NCBI RefSeq assembly: GCF_001620055.1
Contig: NZ_LQGY01000032.1
Span: 18,388-82,387, forward strand
Length of the DNA stretch: 64,000 bases
From: Agromyces sp. NDB4Y10
GTDB lineage: Bacteria > Actinomycetota > Actinomycetes > Actinomycetales > Microbacteriaceae
Direction: 5' to 3'
A model generated the notes under the pieces. That model searched no databases. It saw nothing but the letters and a program-made list of their open reading frames with translations, and had not been told where the DNA came from. A program made the translations under genes and the position numbers. Shown here piece by piece: positions 42,332 to 51,625 of this stretch (position 1 is the first letter of the stretch; the number at the start of each line of letters is the position of its first letter).

Positions 42332-43647
42332 CCGCTCCCACGCAGCACCACGCCACGACGTCCTCGCCCGGACTCGACACGACCGTCGTCGTCAGCTGGA
42401 AGGCCCCGATCGCGTTCGCGGTCGTCACCGTCCTCCTCGCCATCCTGTTCATCGCGTCACCGCACGCCGGCGACGCCACCTTCCGGCTCTCGACCGGCAG
42501 TGACCTCATCCAGCTTCCTGAACTGGTCCTGAACGGCATCGTGGCCACCTGGATCGGCGTCGCGTTGCTCGCCGCCGTCACCGTGGCGTCCGCCGCGCTG
42601 GTCCGCGCGAAACGGCGCGTGCCGCTCTGGCTGCTCGTCGTCTTCGCCGTGATCGCCCTCATGGCCTTCCTCACCTGGGCCGCCGCCGGTGCCCGGACCC
42701 CCGTCATCCCGATGCCGGGCCTGCTCGCCGGGGCGCTCAGCCTGTCGGTCCCGCTCATCTTCGGCGCCCTGTGCGGTGTGATCTCCGAGCGTGTGGGCGT
42801 CATCAACATCGCCATCGAAGGACAGCTGCTCGCCGGCGCGTTCACCTCGGCGGTGATCGCCTCGGTGATCGGCCAGGGGATCCTCGGGCCGATCATCGGC
42901 CAAGTGGCGGGGCTCACCGCTGCCGCGGTCGCCGGCGTGCTCGTCGCCTTCGTGCTCGCCGCGTTCTCGATCAAGTACTTCGTCGACCAGGTCATCGTCG
43001 GCGTCGTGCTGAACGTGCTGGTCATCGGCCTCACGAGCTTCCTGTTCTCGCAGGTGCTCGCGCCGAACGCGAGCCTGCTGAACTCGCCGCCGCGCCTGGA
43101 GCGCCTGCCGATCCCGCTGCTCAGCGAGATCCCGCTGATCGGGCCGATGTTCTTCCGGCAGACGATCATCGTCTACCTCATGTACCTGATCGTCGCGCTG
43201 GTGTACTTCGGGCTCTTCCACACCAAGTGGGGCCTCCGGCTCCGTTCGGTCGGCGAACACCCGACGGCGGCCGACACGGTCGGCATCAACGTCGCGCGCA
43301 CCCGATTCTGGAACGTCTCGCTCGCCGGTGCCATCGCGGGCCTCGGCGGCGCCTTCTTCACGCTCGGCGCGGTCGGCGCCTTCGGCAAGGAGATGACGGC
43401 GGGTGCCGGCTTCATCGCCCTCGCGGCCGTCATCTTCGGCCAGTGGGACCCGATCAAGGCGACCCTCGCGGCGCTGCTGTTCGGGTTCGCGTCGAACTTG
43501 CAGAACACGCTCTCGGTCATGGGCTCTCCCGTGCCGAGCGAGTTCATGCTCATGCTGCCGTACGTCGTCACGATCCTGGCCGTGGCCGGATTCGTCGGCA
43601 AGGTGCGCGGCCCGGCCGCCGCCGGCAAGCCCTACATCAAGTCCTGA
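42328..43647 (+). CDS. Nucleoside ABC importer permease 2
   Basis: A 439-residue paralogue of permease 1, starting with GTG (GTGA overlap). It has an extra N-terminal part of about 120 residues with two or three more helices, then the conserved core: SERVGVINIAIEGQLLAGAF, KYFVDQVIVGVVLNVLVIGL and LRSVGEHPTAADTVGINVAR (coupling loop), ending in FGFASNLQNTLSVMG. The two permeases form a heterodimer. The cdd gene follows after 13 bases. Confidence 0.94.
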   Translation: MTAPTQHHATTSSPGLDTTVVVSWKAPIAFAVVTVLLAILFIASPHAGDATFRLSTGSDLIQLPELVLNGIVATWIGVALLAAVTVASAALVRAKRRVPLWLLVVFAVIALMAFLTWAAAGARTPVIPMPGLLAGALSLSVPLIFGALCGVISERVGVINIAIEGQLLAGAFTSAVIASVIGQGILGPIIGQVAGLTAAAVAGVLVAFVLAAFSIKYFVDQVIVGVVLNVLVIGLTSFLFSQVLAPNASLLNSPPRLERLPIPLLSEIPLIGPMFFRQTIIVYLMYLIVALVYFGLFHTKWGLRLRSVGEHPTAADTVGINVARTRFWNVSLAGAIAGLGGAFFTLGAVGAFGKEMTAGAGFIALAAVIFGQWDPIKATLAALLFGFASNLQNTLSVMGSPVPSEFMLMLPYVVTILAVAGFVGKVRGPAAAGKPYIKS

Positions 43648-43660
43648 CGACGGGAGCACC

Positions 43661-44080
43661 ATGACCGCCCAGCACGCGATCGACTGGGACCACCTCCGTG
43701 AGATCGCCCGTGAGGCGATGGCGAAGGCGTACGTCCCCTACTCCCAGTTCCCCGTCGGCGCCGCGGCGATCGCTGACGACGGCCGTGTGGTGAGCGGATG
43801 CAACGTGGAGAACGCCTCCTACGGCGTGACGCTCTGCGCCGAGTGCTCCCTCGTGTCCGCGCTCGTGATGTCGGGTGGCGGCAAGCTGACCGCCTTCACC
43901 TGCGTCGACGGGCACGGGAACGTCCTCATGCCGTGCGGGCGCTGCCGCCAGCTGCTGTACGAGCACTCCGCCGAGGGCATGCTGCTCGAGACCGTCTCGG
44001 GCGTCAAGACCATCGACCAGGTGCTGCCCGACGCGTTCGGTCCGCGCCAGCTCGCCGAGTTCCGAGGAGAGACCGCATGA
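43661..44080 (+). CDS. cdd: Cytidine deaminase
   Basis: Deaminates cytidine and deoxycytidine to uridine and deoxyuridine. The 139-residue protein is of the small tetrameric class: CNVENASYGVTLCAECS contains the zinc Cys and catalytic Glu, and PCGRCRQLL supplies the other zinc Cys residues; AYVPYSQFPVGAA is the substrate loop. It lies directly after the importer and its stop overlaps deoA (ATGA), so imported nucleosides are deaminated at once. Confidence 0.96.
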   Translation: MTAQHAIDWDHLREIAREAMAKAYVPYSQFPVGAAAIADDGRVVSGCNVENASYGVTLCAECSLVSALVMSGGGKLTAFTCVDGHGNVLMPCGRCRQLLYEHSAEGMLLETVSGVKTIDQVLPDAFGPRQLAEFRGETA

Positions 44081-45378
44081 CCGCAGTCGAGGCGTTCGAC
44101 GCCGTCGACCTGATCCGCACCAAGCGCGACCGCGGCGAGCTGTCGACCGACCAGATCGGCTGGCTCGTCGACGCCTACACCCGCGGGTACGTCGCCGACG
44201 AGCAGATGTCGGCGATGACGATGGCGATCTTCCTCAACGGCATGACTCGTCGCGAGATCCGCGACCTCACGATGGCGATGATCGCCTCGGGGGAGCGCAT
44301 GGACTTCTCCGGGCTCGGCAAGCCGACCACCGACAAGCATTCGACGGGCGGAGTCGGCGACAAGATCACCCTGCCGCTCATGCCCCTGGTCGCCGCGTTC
44401 GGCGTCGCGGTGCCCCAGCTCTCGGGCCGCGGCCTCGGCCACACCGGCGGCACGCTCGACAAGCTCGAATCCATCCCCGGATGGCGCGCCGAGCTGAGCA
44501 ACGACGAGATGTTCGCCCAGCTCCGCGACGTCGGCGGCGTCATCTGCGCGGCGGGAGCCGGACTCGCGCCCGCCGACAAGAAGCTGTACGCCCTCCGCGA
44601 CATCACCGGCACCGTCGAGGCGATCCCGCTCATCGCGTCGTCGATCATGTCGAAGAAGATCGCCGAGGGCACCGGGGCGCTCGTGCTCGACGTGAAGTTC
44701 GGTTCCGGAGCGTTCCTCCAGGACATCGAGCGCTCCCGTGAGCTCGCGCGCACCATGGTCGAACTCGGCGAGGACGCCGGCGTAGCCACGAGCGCGCTGC
44801 TGACCAACATGAACGTCCCGCTCGGCCTCACGATCGGCAACGCCAACGAGGTGCGCGAATCCGTCGAGGTGCTCGCCGGCGGCGGACCCGCCGACATCCG
44901 CGAACTCACCGTGGCCCTCGCCCGAGAGATGCTCGCCCTCGCCGGACGACCCGACGAGGACGTGGAGGCCGCGCTCGACGACGGTCGCGCGATGGACACG
45001 TGGCGTGCCGCCATCCGGGCGCAGGGCGGAGACCCGGACGCCGACCTGCCGGTCGCGAAGGAGCAGCACGTCGTCACCGCCGACCGCGACGGCGTCCTCG
45101 TCCGCCAGGAGGCCCTGCCGTTCGGCATCGCCGCCTGGCGCCTCGGCGCCGGTCGCGCCCGCAAGGAGGACCCGGTCCAGCACGCCGCGGGCATCGACCT
45201 GCACGCGAAGCCCGGCGACGCGGTGCGCCAGGGGCAGCCGCTCTTCACCCTCCATGCCGATGAGCCGGCGCGCTTCGCGCGCGCCCTCGAGGCCGTCGGG
45301 GGCGCCTGGGCGATCGGCGACGCCGGCGACGAGGTGCACGACGGCGGTCCGCTCATCGCCGATCGCATCGGGCGCTGA
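44077..45378 (+). CDS. deoA: Thymidine (pyrimidine-nucleoside) phosphorylase
   Basis: Splits thymidine, deoxyuridine and perhaps uridine to base plus (deoxy)ribose 1-phosphate. The 433-residue protein has the signature SGRGLGHTGGTLDKLE, the phosphate loop KHSTGGVGDKI and ASSIMSKKIAEG. The C-terminal domain (PYNP-like) ends with HAKPGDAVRQGQPLFTLHAD. Strict thymidine versus broad pyrimidine specificity cannot be settled. ATGA overlap with cdd marks coupling. Confidence 0.95.
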   Translation: MTAVEAFDAVDLIRTKRDRGELSTDQIGWLVDAYTRGYVADEQMSAMTMAIFLNGMTRREIRDLTMAMIASGERMDFSGLGKPTTDKHSTGGVGDKITLPLMPLVAAFGVAVPQLSGRGLGHTGGTLDKLESIPGWRAELSNDEMFAQLRDVGGVICAAGAGLAPADKKLYALRDITGTVEAIPLIASSIMSKKIAEGTGALVLDVKFGSGAFLQDIERSRELARTMVELGEDAGVATSALLTNMNVPLGLTIGNANEVRESVEVLAGGGPADIRELTVALAREMLALAGRPDEDVEAALDDGRAMDTWRAAIRAQGGDPDADLPVAKEQHVVTADRDGVLVRQEALPFGIAAWRLGAGRARKEDPVQHAAGIDLHAKPGDAVRQGQPLFTLHADEPARFARALEAVGGAWAIGDAGDEVHDGGPLIADRIGR

Positions 45379-45419
45379 CCGCGGGAGAAATCCCTCACGT
45401 CGCCGACGGCTTCCGCCGG

Positions 45420-45425
45420 TATCGT
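45420..45425 (+). promoter_or_regulatory. Putative -10 element, leaderless add
   Basis: TATCGT ends six bases before the GTG at 45432, within the 53-base gap after deoA. Suggests a separate leaderless promoter for add. Inferred from spacing. Confidence 0.4.
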
Positions 45426-45431
45426 GATGGG

Positions 45432-46553
45432 GTGGATACGCATGCGACCGACTACCGACTCGAGGGGGACGGCACCGACATCCGCTCGCTGCCCAAGATC
45501 TCGCTGCACGATCACCTCGACGGCGGGCTCCGGCCGCAGACGCTGATCGAACTCGCCGACGAGATCGGGCTCGAGCTGCCCGCCGCCGATTCGGACGAGC
45601 TCGCGACCTGGTTCTCGGACCAGTCGAACTCGGGCTCGCTCGTCGAGTACCTGAAGACCTTCGACCTCACGACGGCCGTCATGCAGACGAGCACCGGGCT
45701 TACCCGGGTCGCGCGCGAGTTCGTGCACGACCTCGCGGCCGACGGGGTGATCTACGGCGAGATCCGCTGGGCGCCCGAGCAGCACCTCGCTCGCGGGCTC
45801 ACGCTCGACGAGACGGTCGAGGCGGTGCAGGCCGGCCTCGACGAGGGCGTGGAGGACGTGCGTCGACAGGGGCACCGGATCCGGGTCGGCCAGCTCGTGA
45901 CGGCCATGCGGCATGCCGACCGGGGCCTCGAGATCGCCGAGCTCGCGGTGCGCCACCGCGACCGCGGCGTGGTCGGCTTCGACATCGCCGGCGCCGAGGC
46001 CGGATTCCCGCCGAGCCGGCACCGCACGGCGTTCGACTTCCTCGCCACCCGGTTCATGCCGGTCACGGTGCACGCCGGCGAGGCCGACGGACTCGAGTCG
46101 ATCCGCAGCGCCCTCTTCGACGGACGCGCCCTGCGACTTGGCCACGGCGTGCGCCTGGCCGAAGACCTGACGATCGAGCGACAGGACGACGAGAACACCT
46201 ACGTCTCGCTCGGTCCGGTCGCCCAGTGGGTGCGCGACCGCGAGGTCGCCCTCGAGACGAGCCCGTCGTCGAACCTGCAGACGGGCGCGATCGCCGCGTG
46301 GGGCGACGAACTCGTCGACCACCCGTTCGACCTGCTCTACCAGCTCGGCTTCCGGGTCACCGTGAACACCGACAACCGGCTCCAGTCGGGAACGTCGCTC
46401 ACCCGCGAGCTGGCCCTGCTCTCCGACGCCTTCGGATACGACGTCGACGACTTCGAGATCTTCCAGCTCAACGCCGCCGCGGCGGCGTTCCTCCCGCTCG
46501 ACGAGCGGGAGGACTTGGCCGAGCAGATCCAGGACGGCTTCGACGAGGCCTGA
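45432..46553 (+). CDS. add: Adenosine deaminase
   Basis: Deaminates adenosine and deoxyadenosine to inosine and deoxyinosine. The 373-residue TIM-barrel protein has the zinc motif SLHDHLDGGLRP, the catalytic HAGEADG, RLGHGVRL, and TVNTDNRLQSG with the metal Asp. These are standard for the adenosine deaminase branch rather than adenine deaminase. The product feeds PNP encoded on the opposite strand 3 kb away. It is followed by PTS genes after 41 bases. Confidence 0.94.
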   Translation: MDTHATDYRLEGDGTDIRSLPKISLHDHLDGGLRPQTLIELADEIGLELPAADSDELATWFSDQSNSGSLVEYLKTFDLTTAVMQTSTGLTRVAREFVHDLAADGVIYGEIRWAPEQHLARGLTLDETVEAVQAGLDEGVEDVRRQGHRIRVGQLVTAMRHADRGLEIAELAVRHRDRGVVGFDIAGAEAGFPPSRHRTAFDFLATRFMPVTVHAGEADGLESIRSALFDGRALRLGHGVRLAEDLTIERQDDENTYVSLGPVAQWVRDREVALETSPSSNLQTGAIAAWGDELVDHPFDLLYQLGFRVTVNTDNRLQSGTSLTRELALLSDAFGYDVDDFEIFQLNAAAAAFLPLDEREDLAEQIQDGFDEA

Positions 46554-46594
46554 TCCGGCATCGCCACATCCCGCACCACCACGAACGGAGCCCG

Positions 46595-47083
46595 ATGACC
46601 CTTCCGCCGCTTCCCGACTCCGCGATCGTCCTCCACGACGAGTCGATCGAGTGGCGTGCCGCGGTGCGCGCGGTCGGGCGGGCGCTGGCGCGGTCGGGGG
46701 CCACGCGCGAGGGCTACACCGAGCGCATGGTCGGCGTGCTGGAGGAGTTCGGCGCCTACATCGTCATCGCGCCCGGTCTCGCGCTCGCCCATGCGCGGCC
46801 CGGTCCCGACGTGGTGCGGAACGGCCTGGCGGTGGTCACGCTCGCGGAGCCCGTGCCGTTCGGACACCCGCACAACGACCCGGTGCGCGTGGTCGTGGGG
46901 CTCGCGGTCACCGGTGCCGACGAGCACGTCGCCAGCGTGGCGGGTCTCGCGAACGTCTTCAACGAGCGCAGCGCCATCGAGCGCCTCGCTGCCGCGTCGA
47001 CCATCGACGAGGTGCGCGAGGTCTTCGACGGAGCCGACCGTGCCCCCGGCCGGCCGGCCCCGGCGGGGGAGGCCTCGGCATGA
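46595..47083 (+). CDS. PTS IIA protein (ascorbate/mannitol type)
   Basis: A 162-residue phosphocarrier of the UlaC/SgaA-like family. The active-site His is His66 in APGLALAHARPG, and EPVPFGHPHNDPVRVVVGLA is the second conserved region. The IIB gene follows with a four-base overlap (ATGA). No IIC membrane gene is present nearby. In the family, phosphate passes from HPr to IIA to IIB to the sugar; without IIC the pair might serve a distant IIC or act as a regulator. The place within a nucleoside locus suggests a link to pentose from nucleosides. Confidence 0.9.
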   Translation: MTLPPLPDSAIVLHDESIEWRAAVRAVGRALARSGATREGYTERMVGVLEEFGAYIVIAPGLALAHARPGPDVVRNGLAVVTLAEPVPFGHPHNDPVRVVVGLAVTGADEHVASVAGLANVFNERSAIERLAAASTIDEVREVFDGADRAPGRPAPAGEASA

Positions 47084-47364
47084 GGATCGTCGCGGTGTGC
47101 GGGCTCGGGGTGGGCACCTCGGCGATCCTGAAGGCGAACGCCGAGCGTGCGCTCGATCGGCTCGGCCTGACCGCCGACGTCGATGCGAGCGACCTCGCGG
47201 GGATCGCGGCAGCGGCCGCGGATGCGCAGGTCGTCCTCACGTCGACGGAACTGGCCGGCCGCGTGCGCGAGGCGCTCGGCCGCACCTGGGCCGAGATCAT
47301 CGAGGTCGAGAACTACTTCGACGTCGACGAGATCGGCCGCAAACTCGACGCGTCGCTGGGCTGA
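47080..47364 (+). CDS. PTS IIB protein (ascorbate type)
   Basis: A 94-residue protein with the lactose/ascorbate IIB phosphocysteine loop VCGLGVGTS (Cys7). The remainder forms the expected Rossmann-like fold (AADAQVVLTSTEL, EIIEVENYFDVDEIGRKL). It overlaps the IIA gene by ATGA. A IIC partner should follow in a complete ascorbate-type operon, but here the next gene is a phospho-sugar mutase on the opposite strand. Confidence 0.9.
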   Translation: MRIVAVCGLGVGTSAILKANAERALDRLGLTADVDASDLAGIAAAAADAQVVLTSTELAGRVREALGRTWAEIIEVENYFDVDEIGRKLDASLG

Positions 47365-47416
47365 GCCCGCCGGACTGAGCACGCCGGACCGACCGCCGGT
47401 CGAGCCCGCCGGTCGC

Positions 47417-49105
47417 TCAGGCGACGAGTTCCCGCATGCCCGCCTCGACCCTGGCCACCGCCTCGGATGCCGCGGCTCGCCGCTCGGCGACGGACCCCTC
47501 GGTGGCGGCCGCGTCGATGTAGACCTTGAGCTTCGGCTCGGTCCCGCTCGGACGCACCATGACCCGGGCGCCGCCCTCGAGGCGGATCCGCAGCACGTCG
47601 GACGGCGGAAGCCCGTCGAGGCCGAGCGCGAGGTCCTCGACGGCGGCGACGCGGATGCCGCCGACCTCCGAGGGCGGTGCGGCCCGGAGGCGCGCCATGA
47701 CCTCGGCGATGCGGCTCAGGTCGGTGACGCGGATCGAGACCTGCGCCGAGGCGAAGCACCCGAAGCGCGCCGTGAAGTCGTCGAGGTGGTCGGCGACCGT
47801 TCGCCCCTCGGCGGCGAGGCGGGCGGCCAGCGAGAGGAACGCGACCGCCGCCGAGATGCCGTCCTTGTCGCGCACGGTGTCCGGGTTGACGAGGTAGCCG
47901 AGGGCCTCCTCGAAGCCGAAGGCGAGCCCGGGCGCGCGCGAGATCCACTTGAAGCCCGTCAGCGTGGCCCGGAAGTCCAGCCCGTGGGCGCGCGCGACCG
48001 CCTCGAGGCCGGGGGAGGAGACGATCGAGCAGGCGAGCGTGCCGTCGCGCCCGGCCGCCGCGACCTGCTCGGCCACCTGCCAGCCGAGGAGCAGCCCGAC
48101 CTCGTTGCCGGTGAGCCGGCGCCATCCGCTCGCCTCGGACGCGTCGGGGATCGCGATCGCCAGGCGGTCGGCGTCGGGGTCGTTCGCGACGATGAGATCG
48201 GCGCCGGACGCGCGCGCCGCCTCGAACGACAGGTCCATCGCCCCCGGCTCCTCGGGGTTCGGGAAGACCACGGTCGGGAACCGGCCGTCGGGCTCGGTCT
48301 GCGCCTCGACCAGGGTCGGCGCATCGAAGCCGGCCGTGTCGAGGACTCGGCGCAGCGTCTCCCAGCCGACGCCGTGCATCGCCGTGTAGACCACTCGCGG
48401 CTGCGCGGCCGGCGTCGCCGCGACGGCCGCCGTCGCGGTCACGTAGGCGTCGACGACCGACTCGGGCGCCGTCTCGAACGAGCCGCGCGGCAGGTCGGGC
48501 ACACGCACCGAATCGGCGACGCGCAGGATGTGCGCGGCGATCTCGGCGTCGGCCGGCGCGACGATCTGGGTGCCCTGGTCGGCGCCGCCGAGGTAGACCT
48601 TCATGCCGTTGTCGTTCGGCGGGTTGTGCGAAGCGGTGACCATCACCCCGGCGGAGGCGTCGAGGTGGCGGACGGCGAACGCCAGCACGGGCGTCGGCAG
48701 CATCCGCGGCAGCAGGATGGCGCGCACGCCCGCCCCCGCCATCACCTCGGCGACGTCGCGCGCGAACACCTCGGAGTTGCGCCGCCCGTCGTATCCGACG
48801 ACCACCGAGGTGGACCCGGCCTCCGTCGCCCGCTCGAGCAGGTACGCGGCGAGTCCCGCCGCGCCCTGCGAGACGAGCACGCGGTTCATGCGGTTGGGGC
48901 CCGCGGCGATCTCGCCGCGCAGCCCCGCGGTGCCGAAGGCGAGCCGCGCGTCGAACCGGTCGGCGAGGTCGGCGGATGCCGCGGCGTCGCCCGCCCGGAC
49001 GCCCGCCACGATCGACGCGAGCTCGTCGCGGGTCTCGGGGTCGGGGTCTTGGGCGATCCACGCCTCGGCGAGGGCGATGCGGTCGTCGTCGGTGAGCTGC
49101 GGCAT
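47417..49105 (-). CDS. Phospho-sugar mutase, probable phosphopentomutase role
   Basis: A 562-residue alpha-D-phosphohexomutase superfamily enzyme. The phosphoserine loop is VTASHNPPNDNGMKVY; the metal loop is NDPDADRLAIAIPD; the sugar loop is GNEVGLLLG; the phosphate loop is RPSGTEPKLKVYID. Length and motif variants match the PGM2/YhxB group that acts on glucose 1-phosphate or pentose 1-phosphates. Because it is flanked by deoA, add and PNP and no DeoB is seen, conversion of ribose 1-phosphate to ribose 5-phosphate is a good inference. GAGAAGG precedes the ATG; the PNP gene lies just upstream on the same strand. Confidence 0.88.
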   Translation of the reverse strand: MPQLTDDDRIALAEAWIAQDPDPETRDELASIVAGVRAGDAAASADLADRFDARLAFGTAGLRGEIAAGPNRMNRVLVSQGAAGLAAYLLERATEAGSTSVVVGYDGRRNSEVFARDVAEVMAGAGVRAILLPRMLPTPVLAFAVRHLDASAGVMVTASHNPPNDNGMKVYLGGADQGTQIVAPADAEIAAHILRVADSVRVPDLPRGSFETAPESVVDAYVTATAAVAATPAAQPRVVYTAMHGVGWETLRRVLDTAGFDAPTLVEAQTEPDGRFPTVVFPNPEEPGAMDLSFEAARASGADLIVANDPDADRLAIAIPDASEASGWRRLTGNEVGLLLGWQVAEQVAAAGRDGTLACSIVSSPGLEAVARAHGLDFRATLTGFKWISRAPGLAFGFEEALGYLVNPDTVRDKDGISAAVAFLSLAARLAAEGRTVADHLDDFTARFGCFASAQVSIRVTDLSRIAEVMARLRAAPPSEVGGIRVAAVEDLALGLDGLPPSDVLRIRLEGGARVMVRPSGTEPKLKVYIDAAATEGSVAERRAAASEAVARVEAGMRELVA

Positions 49106-49180
49106 CCGTGGCCTTCTCTCTCGAATGCGTGCGCCGCGCCGGGCGCCGGGGTCGGGAAGCGGGAGGGAGCGGGAGTGCGG

Positions 49181-50008
49181 CTAGATCGCCGCGACGATCT
49201 TGGCCAGCAGGTCGGAGATGCGCGACTCCGCGGCCCGGCCGGCCTCGATCACCTCGTCGTGGCTCAGCGGCGTGGTCTGGATGCCCGCCGCGAGGTTCGT
49301 GATCAGCGACATGCCGAGCACCTCCATGCCCGCCTGGCGGGCGGCGATCGCCTCGAGCGCCGTCGACATGCCGACGATGTCGCCGCCGATGGCCTTCGCC
49401 ATCCGCACCTCGGCCGGCGTCTCGTAGTGGGGACCGCGGAACTGCACGTACACGCCCTCGTCGAGCGTCGGGTCGACCTCGTGCGCGAGCGCCCGCAGAC
49501 GCGCCGAATACAGGTCGGTGAGGTCGATGAACGTCGCACCCTCGAGCGGCGAGTCGGCCGTGAGGTTGATGTGGTCGCTGATCAGTACGGGCGTGCCCGC
49601 CGACCACGTCTCGCGGATGCCGCCCGCGCCGTTCGTGAGGATCATGGTGGTCGCGCCCGCGGCCGCCGCAGTGCGGACCGAGTGGACGACGCGTCGAACG
49701 CCGTGGCCCTCGTAGTAGTGCGTGCGCGCGCCGATGACGAGCGCACGACGGCCGTTCGGCAGCGCCACCGAGCGCAGCGTGCCGACGTGGCCCTCGAGCG
49801 CCGGCTTCGAGAAGCCGGGCACCTCGTGGGCGGGGATCGTGTGGGTGGTCTCGCCGATGAGCTCGGCCGCGGCACCCCAGCCGGAGCCGAGGGTGAGCGC
49901 GAGGTCGTGGCGCTCCACGCCGGTGAGCTCCGCGATGCGGGCGGCCGCGTCGCGTGCGACGGCGAACGGGTCGGCGGCGGGGTCGTCGAGCGGGTTCTGC
50001 TGCTGCAT
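49181..50008 (-). CDS. Purine nucleoside phosphorylase
   Basis: Splits inosine, guanosine and deoxy forms to base plus pentose 1-phosphate. The 275-residue protein is of the trimeric (PNP class, not hexameric DeoD) type: LTLGSGWGAAAE, GARTHYYEGHG, TNGAGGIRETW, GPHYETPAEVRM and VGMSTALEAIAA are present. GAGGGG lies just before the ATG. The gene is followed by the phospho-sugar mutase 75 bases later, so the product can be moved on to central metabolism. Confidence 0.95.
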   Translation of the reverse strand: MQQQNPLDDPAADPFAVARDAAARIAELTGVERHDLALTLGSGWGAAAELIGETTHTIPAHEVPGFSKPALEGHVGTLRSVALPNGRRALVIGARTHYYEGHGVRRVVHSVRTAAAAGATTMILTNGAGGIRETWSAGTPVLISDHINLTADSPLEGATFIDLTDLYSARLRALAHEVDPTLDEGVYVQFRGPHYETPAEVRMAKAIGGDIVGMSTALEAIAARQAGMEVLGMSLITNLAAGIQTTPLSHDEVIEAGRAAESRISDLLAKIVAAI

Positions 50009-50174
50009 CCCCTCATGGTACGCAAGCGACGGATGCCGCGGCGCGGCGTGCGCGCACCGATGCTCGCCTGCGCGCGGCATCCGCTCGCCCGCCCGCGTTC
50101 GCGCGCCCGCGCGCCCGCGTGCGTCGGCGCCCGCCCGCAAGAGAGCGCCCGCGGCCCGTGGGAGGATGGACGCC

Positions 50175-51605
50175 ATGCACACCACCTTCGAGCGCACGCA
50201 ACGGATCGCCGTCCTCGGGGGCGGACCCGGCGGGTACGAGGCGGCACTCGCCGCGGCGCAGCTCGGTGCCGAGGTCACGCTCGTCGAACGCGCCGGCGTC
50301 GGCGGATCGGCCGTCCTGACCGACGTCGTGCCGTCCAAGTCGCTCATCGCGACCGCCGAGGCGTCGAACGCCGTCAAGGAGGCCGCCGACCTGGGCGTGC
50401 AGTTCTTCGCGAAGGGCGCCAACGACAAGGCCGTGAAGCCGGACGTCGCGATCAACCTCCAGGCGGTCAACAAGCGCCTGCTCGGCCTCGCGGCCCAGCA
50501 GTCCGAGGACATGCGCTCCAACCTGCTCGAGGCGGGCGTCAACCTCGTGCAGGGCGAGGGGCGACTCGACGGGGCCAACGCGATCATCGTCGCCACCGCG
50601 AAGGGCGGCACCGACTTCGACCGCATCGAGGCCGACACGCTCGTCATCTCCACCGGGGCGACGCCGCGCGTGCTGCCGTCGGCGGTGCCCGACGGGGAGC
50701 GGATCCTCACCTGGACGCAGCTGTACCACCTCTCGCAGGTGCCAGAGCACCTCATCGTCGTCGGCTCCGGCGTGACCGGTGCCGAGTTCGCGTCGGCCTA
50801 CCGCGCGCTCGGCGCGAAGGTGACGCTGATCTCGAGCCGCGAGCACGTGCTGCCGGGCGAGGATGCGGACGCGGCATCCGTCATCGAGAAGGTCTTCAAG
50901 CGCAACGGCATGAAGGTGCTGTCGAAGTCGCGCGCCGAGTCGGTCGTGGTCGACGGCGACGGGGTGCTCGCCACCCTGTCGGACGGCCGCGAGGTGCGCG
51001 GCTCGCACTGCCTCATGGCGGTCGGCTCGGTGCCGAACACCGCCGACCTCGGCCTCGAGGAGGCCGGCGTGCAGCTCGCCGAGTCCGGACACATCCGCGT
51101 GAACCGGGTCGCGCGCACGTCGATGCCGAACATCTACGCCGCCGGCGACTGCACCACCTTCCTCCCGCTCGCGTCGGTCGCGTCGATGCAGGGCCGCACG
51201 GCGGTGTTCCACGCCATGGGCGACATCGTGAACCCGCCGGAGAACCGCAACATCACCTCGAACATCTTCACGCAGCCCGAGATCGCCACGGTCGGCTGGA
51301 CCGAGAAGGAGATCGAGGAGGGCGTGGTGCCCGGCACGGTCTACAAGCTGCCGCTGTCGTCGAACCCCCGCGCGAAGATGATGGGCATCCGCGACGGCTT
51401 CGTGAAGCTGTTCGCGTCGGCCGGGTCGGGAGCGATCATCGGCGGCGTCATCGTCGCGCCGAAGGCGTCCGAGTTGATCTTCCCGCTCGCGCTCGCCGTC
51501 GAGCACCGGCTCACGGTCGACCAGTTCGCCGAGGCGTTCCCCGTGTACCCGTCGCTCACCGGGTCGCTCACCGACGCCGCGCGCGCCATGCACGTCGTCC
51601 GCTGA
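50175..51605 (+). CDS. LpdA-like NAD(P)H-quinone oxidoreductase
   Basis: A 476-residue two-dinucleotide-binding flavoprotein: FAD fold AVLGGGPGGYEAALAA, NAD(P) fold VVGSGVTGAEFASA, second FAD motif IYAAGDCT. The redox-active Cys pair of lipoamide dehydrogenases is absent: the segment reads AGVGGSAVLTDVVPSKSLI, and the C-terminal His-Glu pair is replaced (FPVYPSLTGSL). It therefore cannot act as dihydrolipoamide dehydrogenase. The same losses are seen in the mycobacterial quinone reductase LpdA (Rv3303c), from recall. Start at the ATG with GGGAGG nine bases upstream. Confidence 0.88.
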   Translation: MHTTFERTQRIAVLGGGPGGYEAALAAAQLGAEVTLVERAGVGGSAVLTDVVPSKSLIATAEASNAVKEAADLGVQFFAKGANDKAVKPDVAINLQAVNKRLLGLAAQQSEDMRSNLLEAGVNLVQGEGRLDGANAIIVATAKGGTDFDRIEADTLVISTGATPRVLPSAVPDGERILTWTQLYHLSQVPEHLIVVGSGVTGAEFASAYRALGAKVTLISSREHVLPGEDADAASVIEKVFKRNGMKVLSKSRAESVVVDGDGVLATLSDGREVRGSHCLMAVGSVPNTADLGLEEAGVQLAESGHIRVNRVARTSMPNIYAAGDCTTFLPLASVASMQGRTAVFHAMGDIVNPPENRNITSNIFTQPEIATVGWTEKEIEEGVVPGTVYKLPLSSNPRAKMMGIRDGFVKLFASAGSGAIIGGVIVAPKASELIFPLALAVEHRLTVDQFAEAFPVYPSLTGSLTDAARAMHVVR

Positions 51606-51625
51606 CCGCGGGCGCGCGTTCGGGC

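Noticed and set aside
50040..50160. Possible gene or replication signal in the PNP/LpdA gap
   Set aside because: Only C/G-rich low-complexity sequence with two of the recurring decamers; no start or ribosome site.
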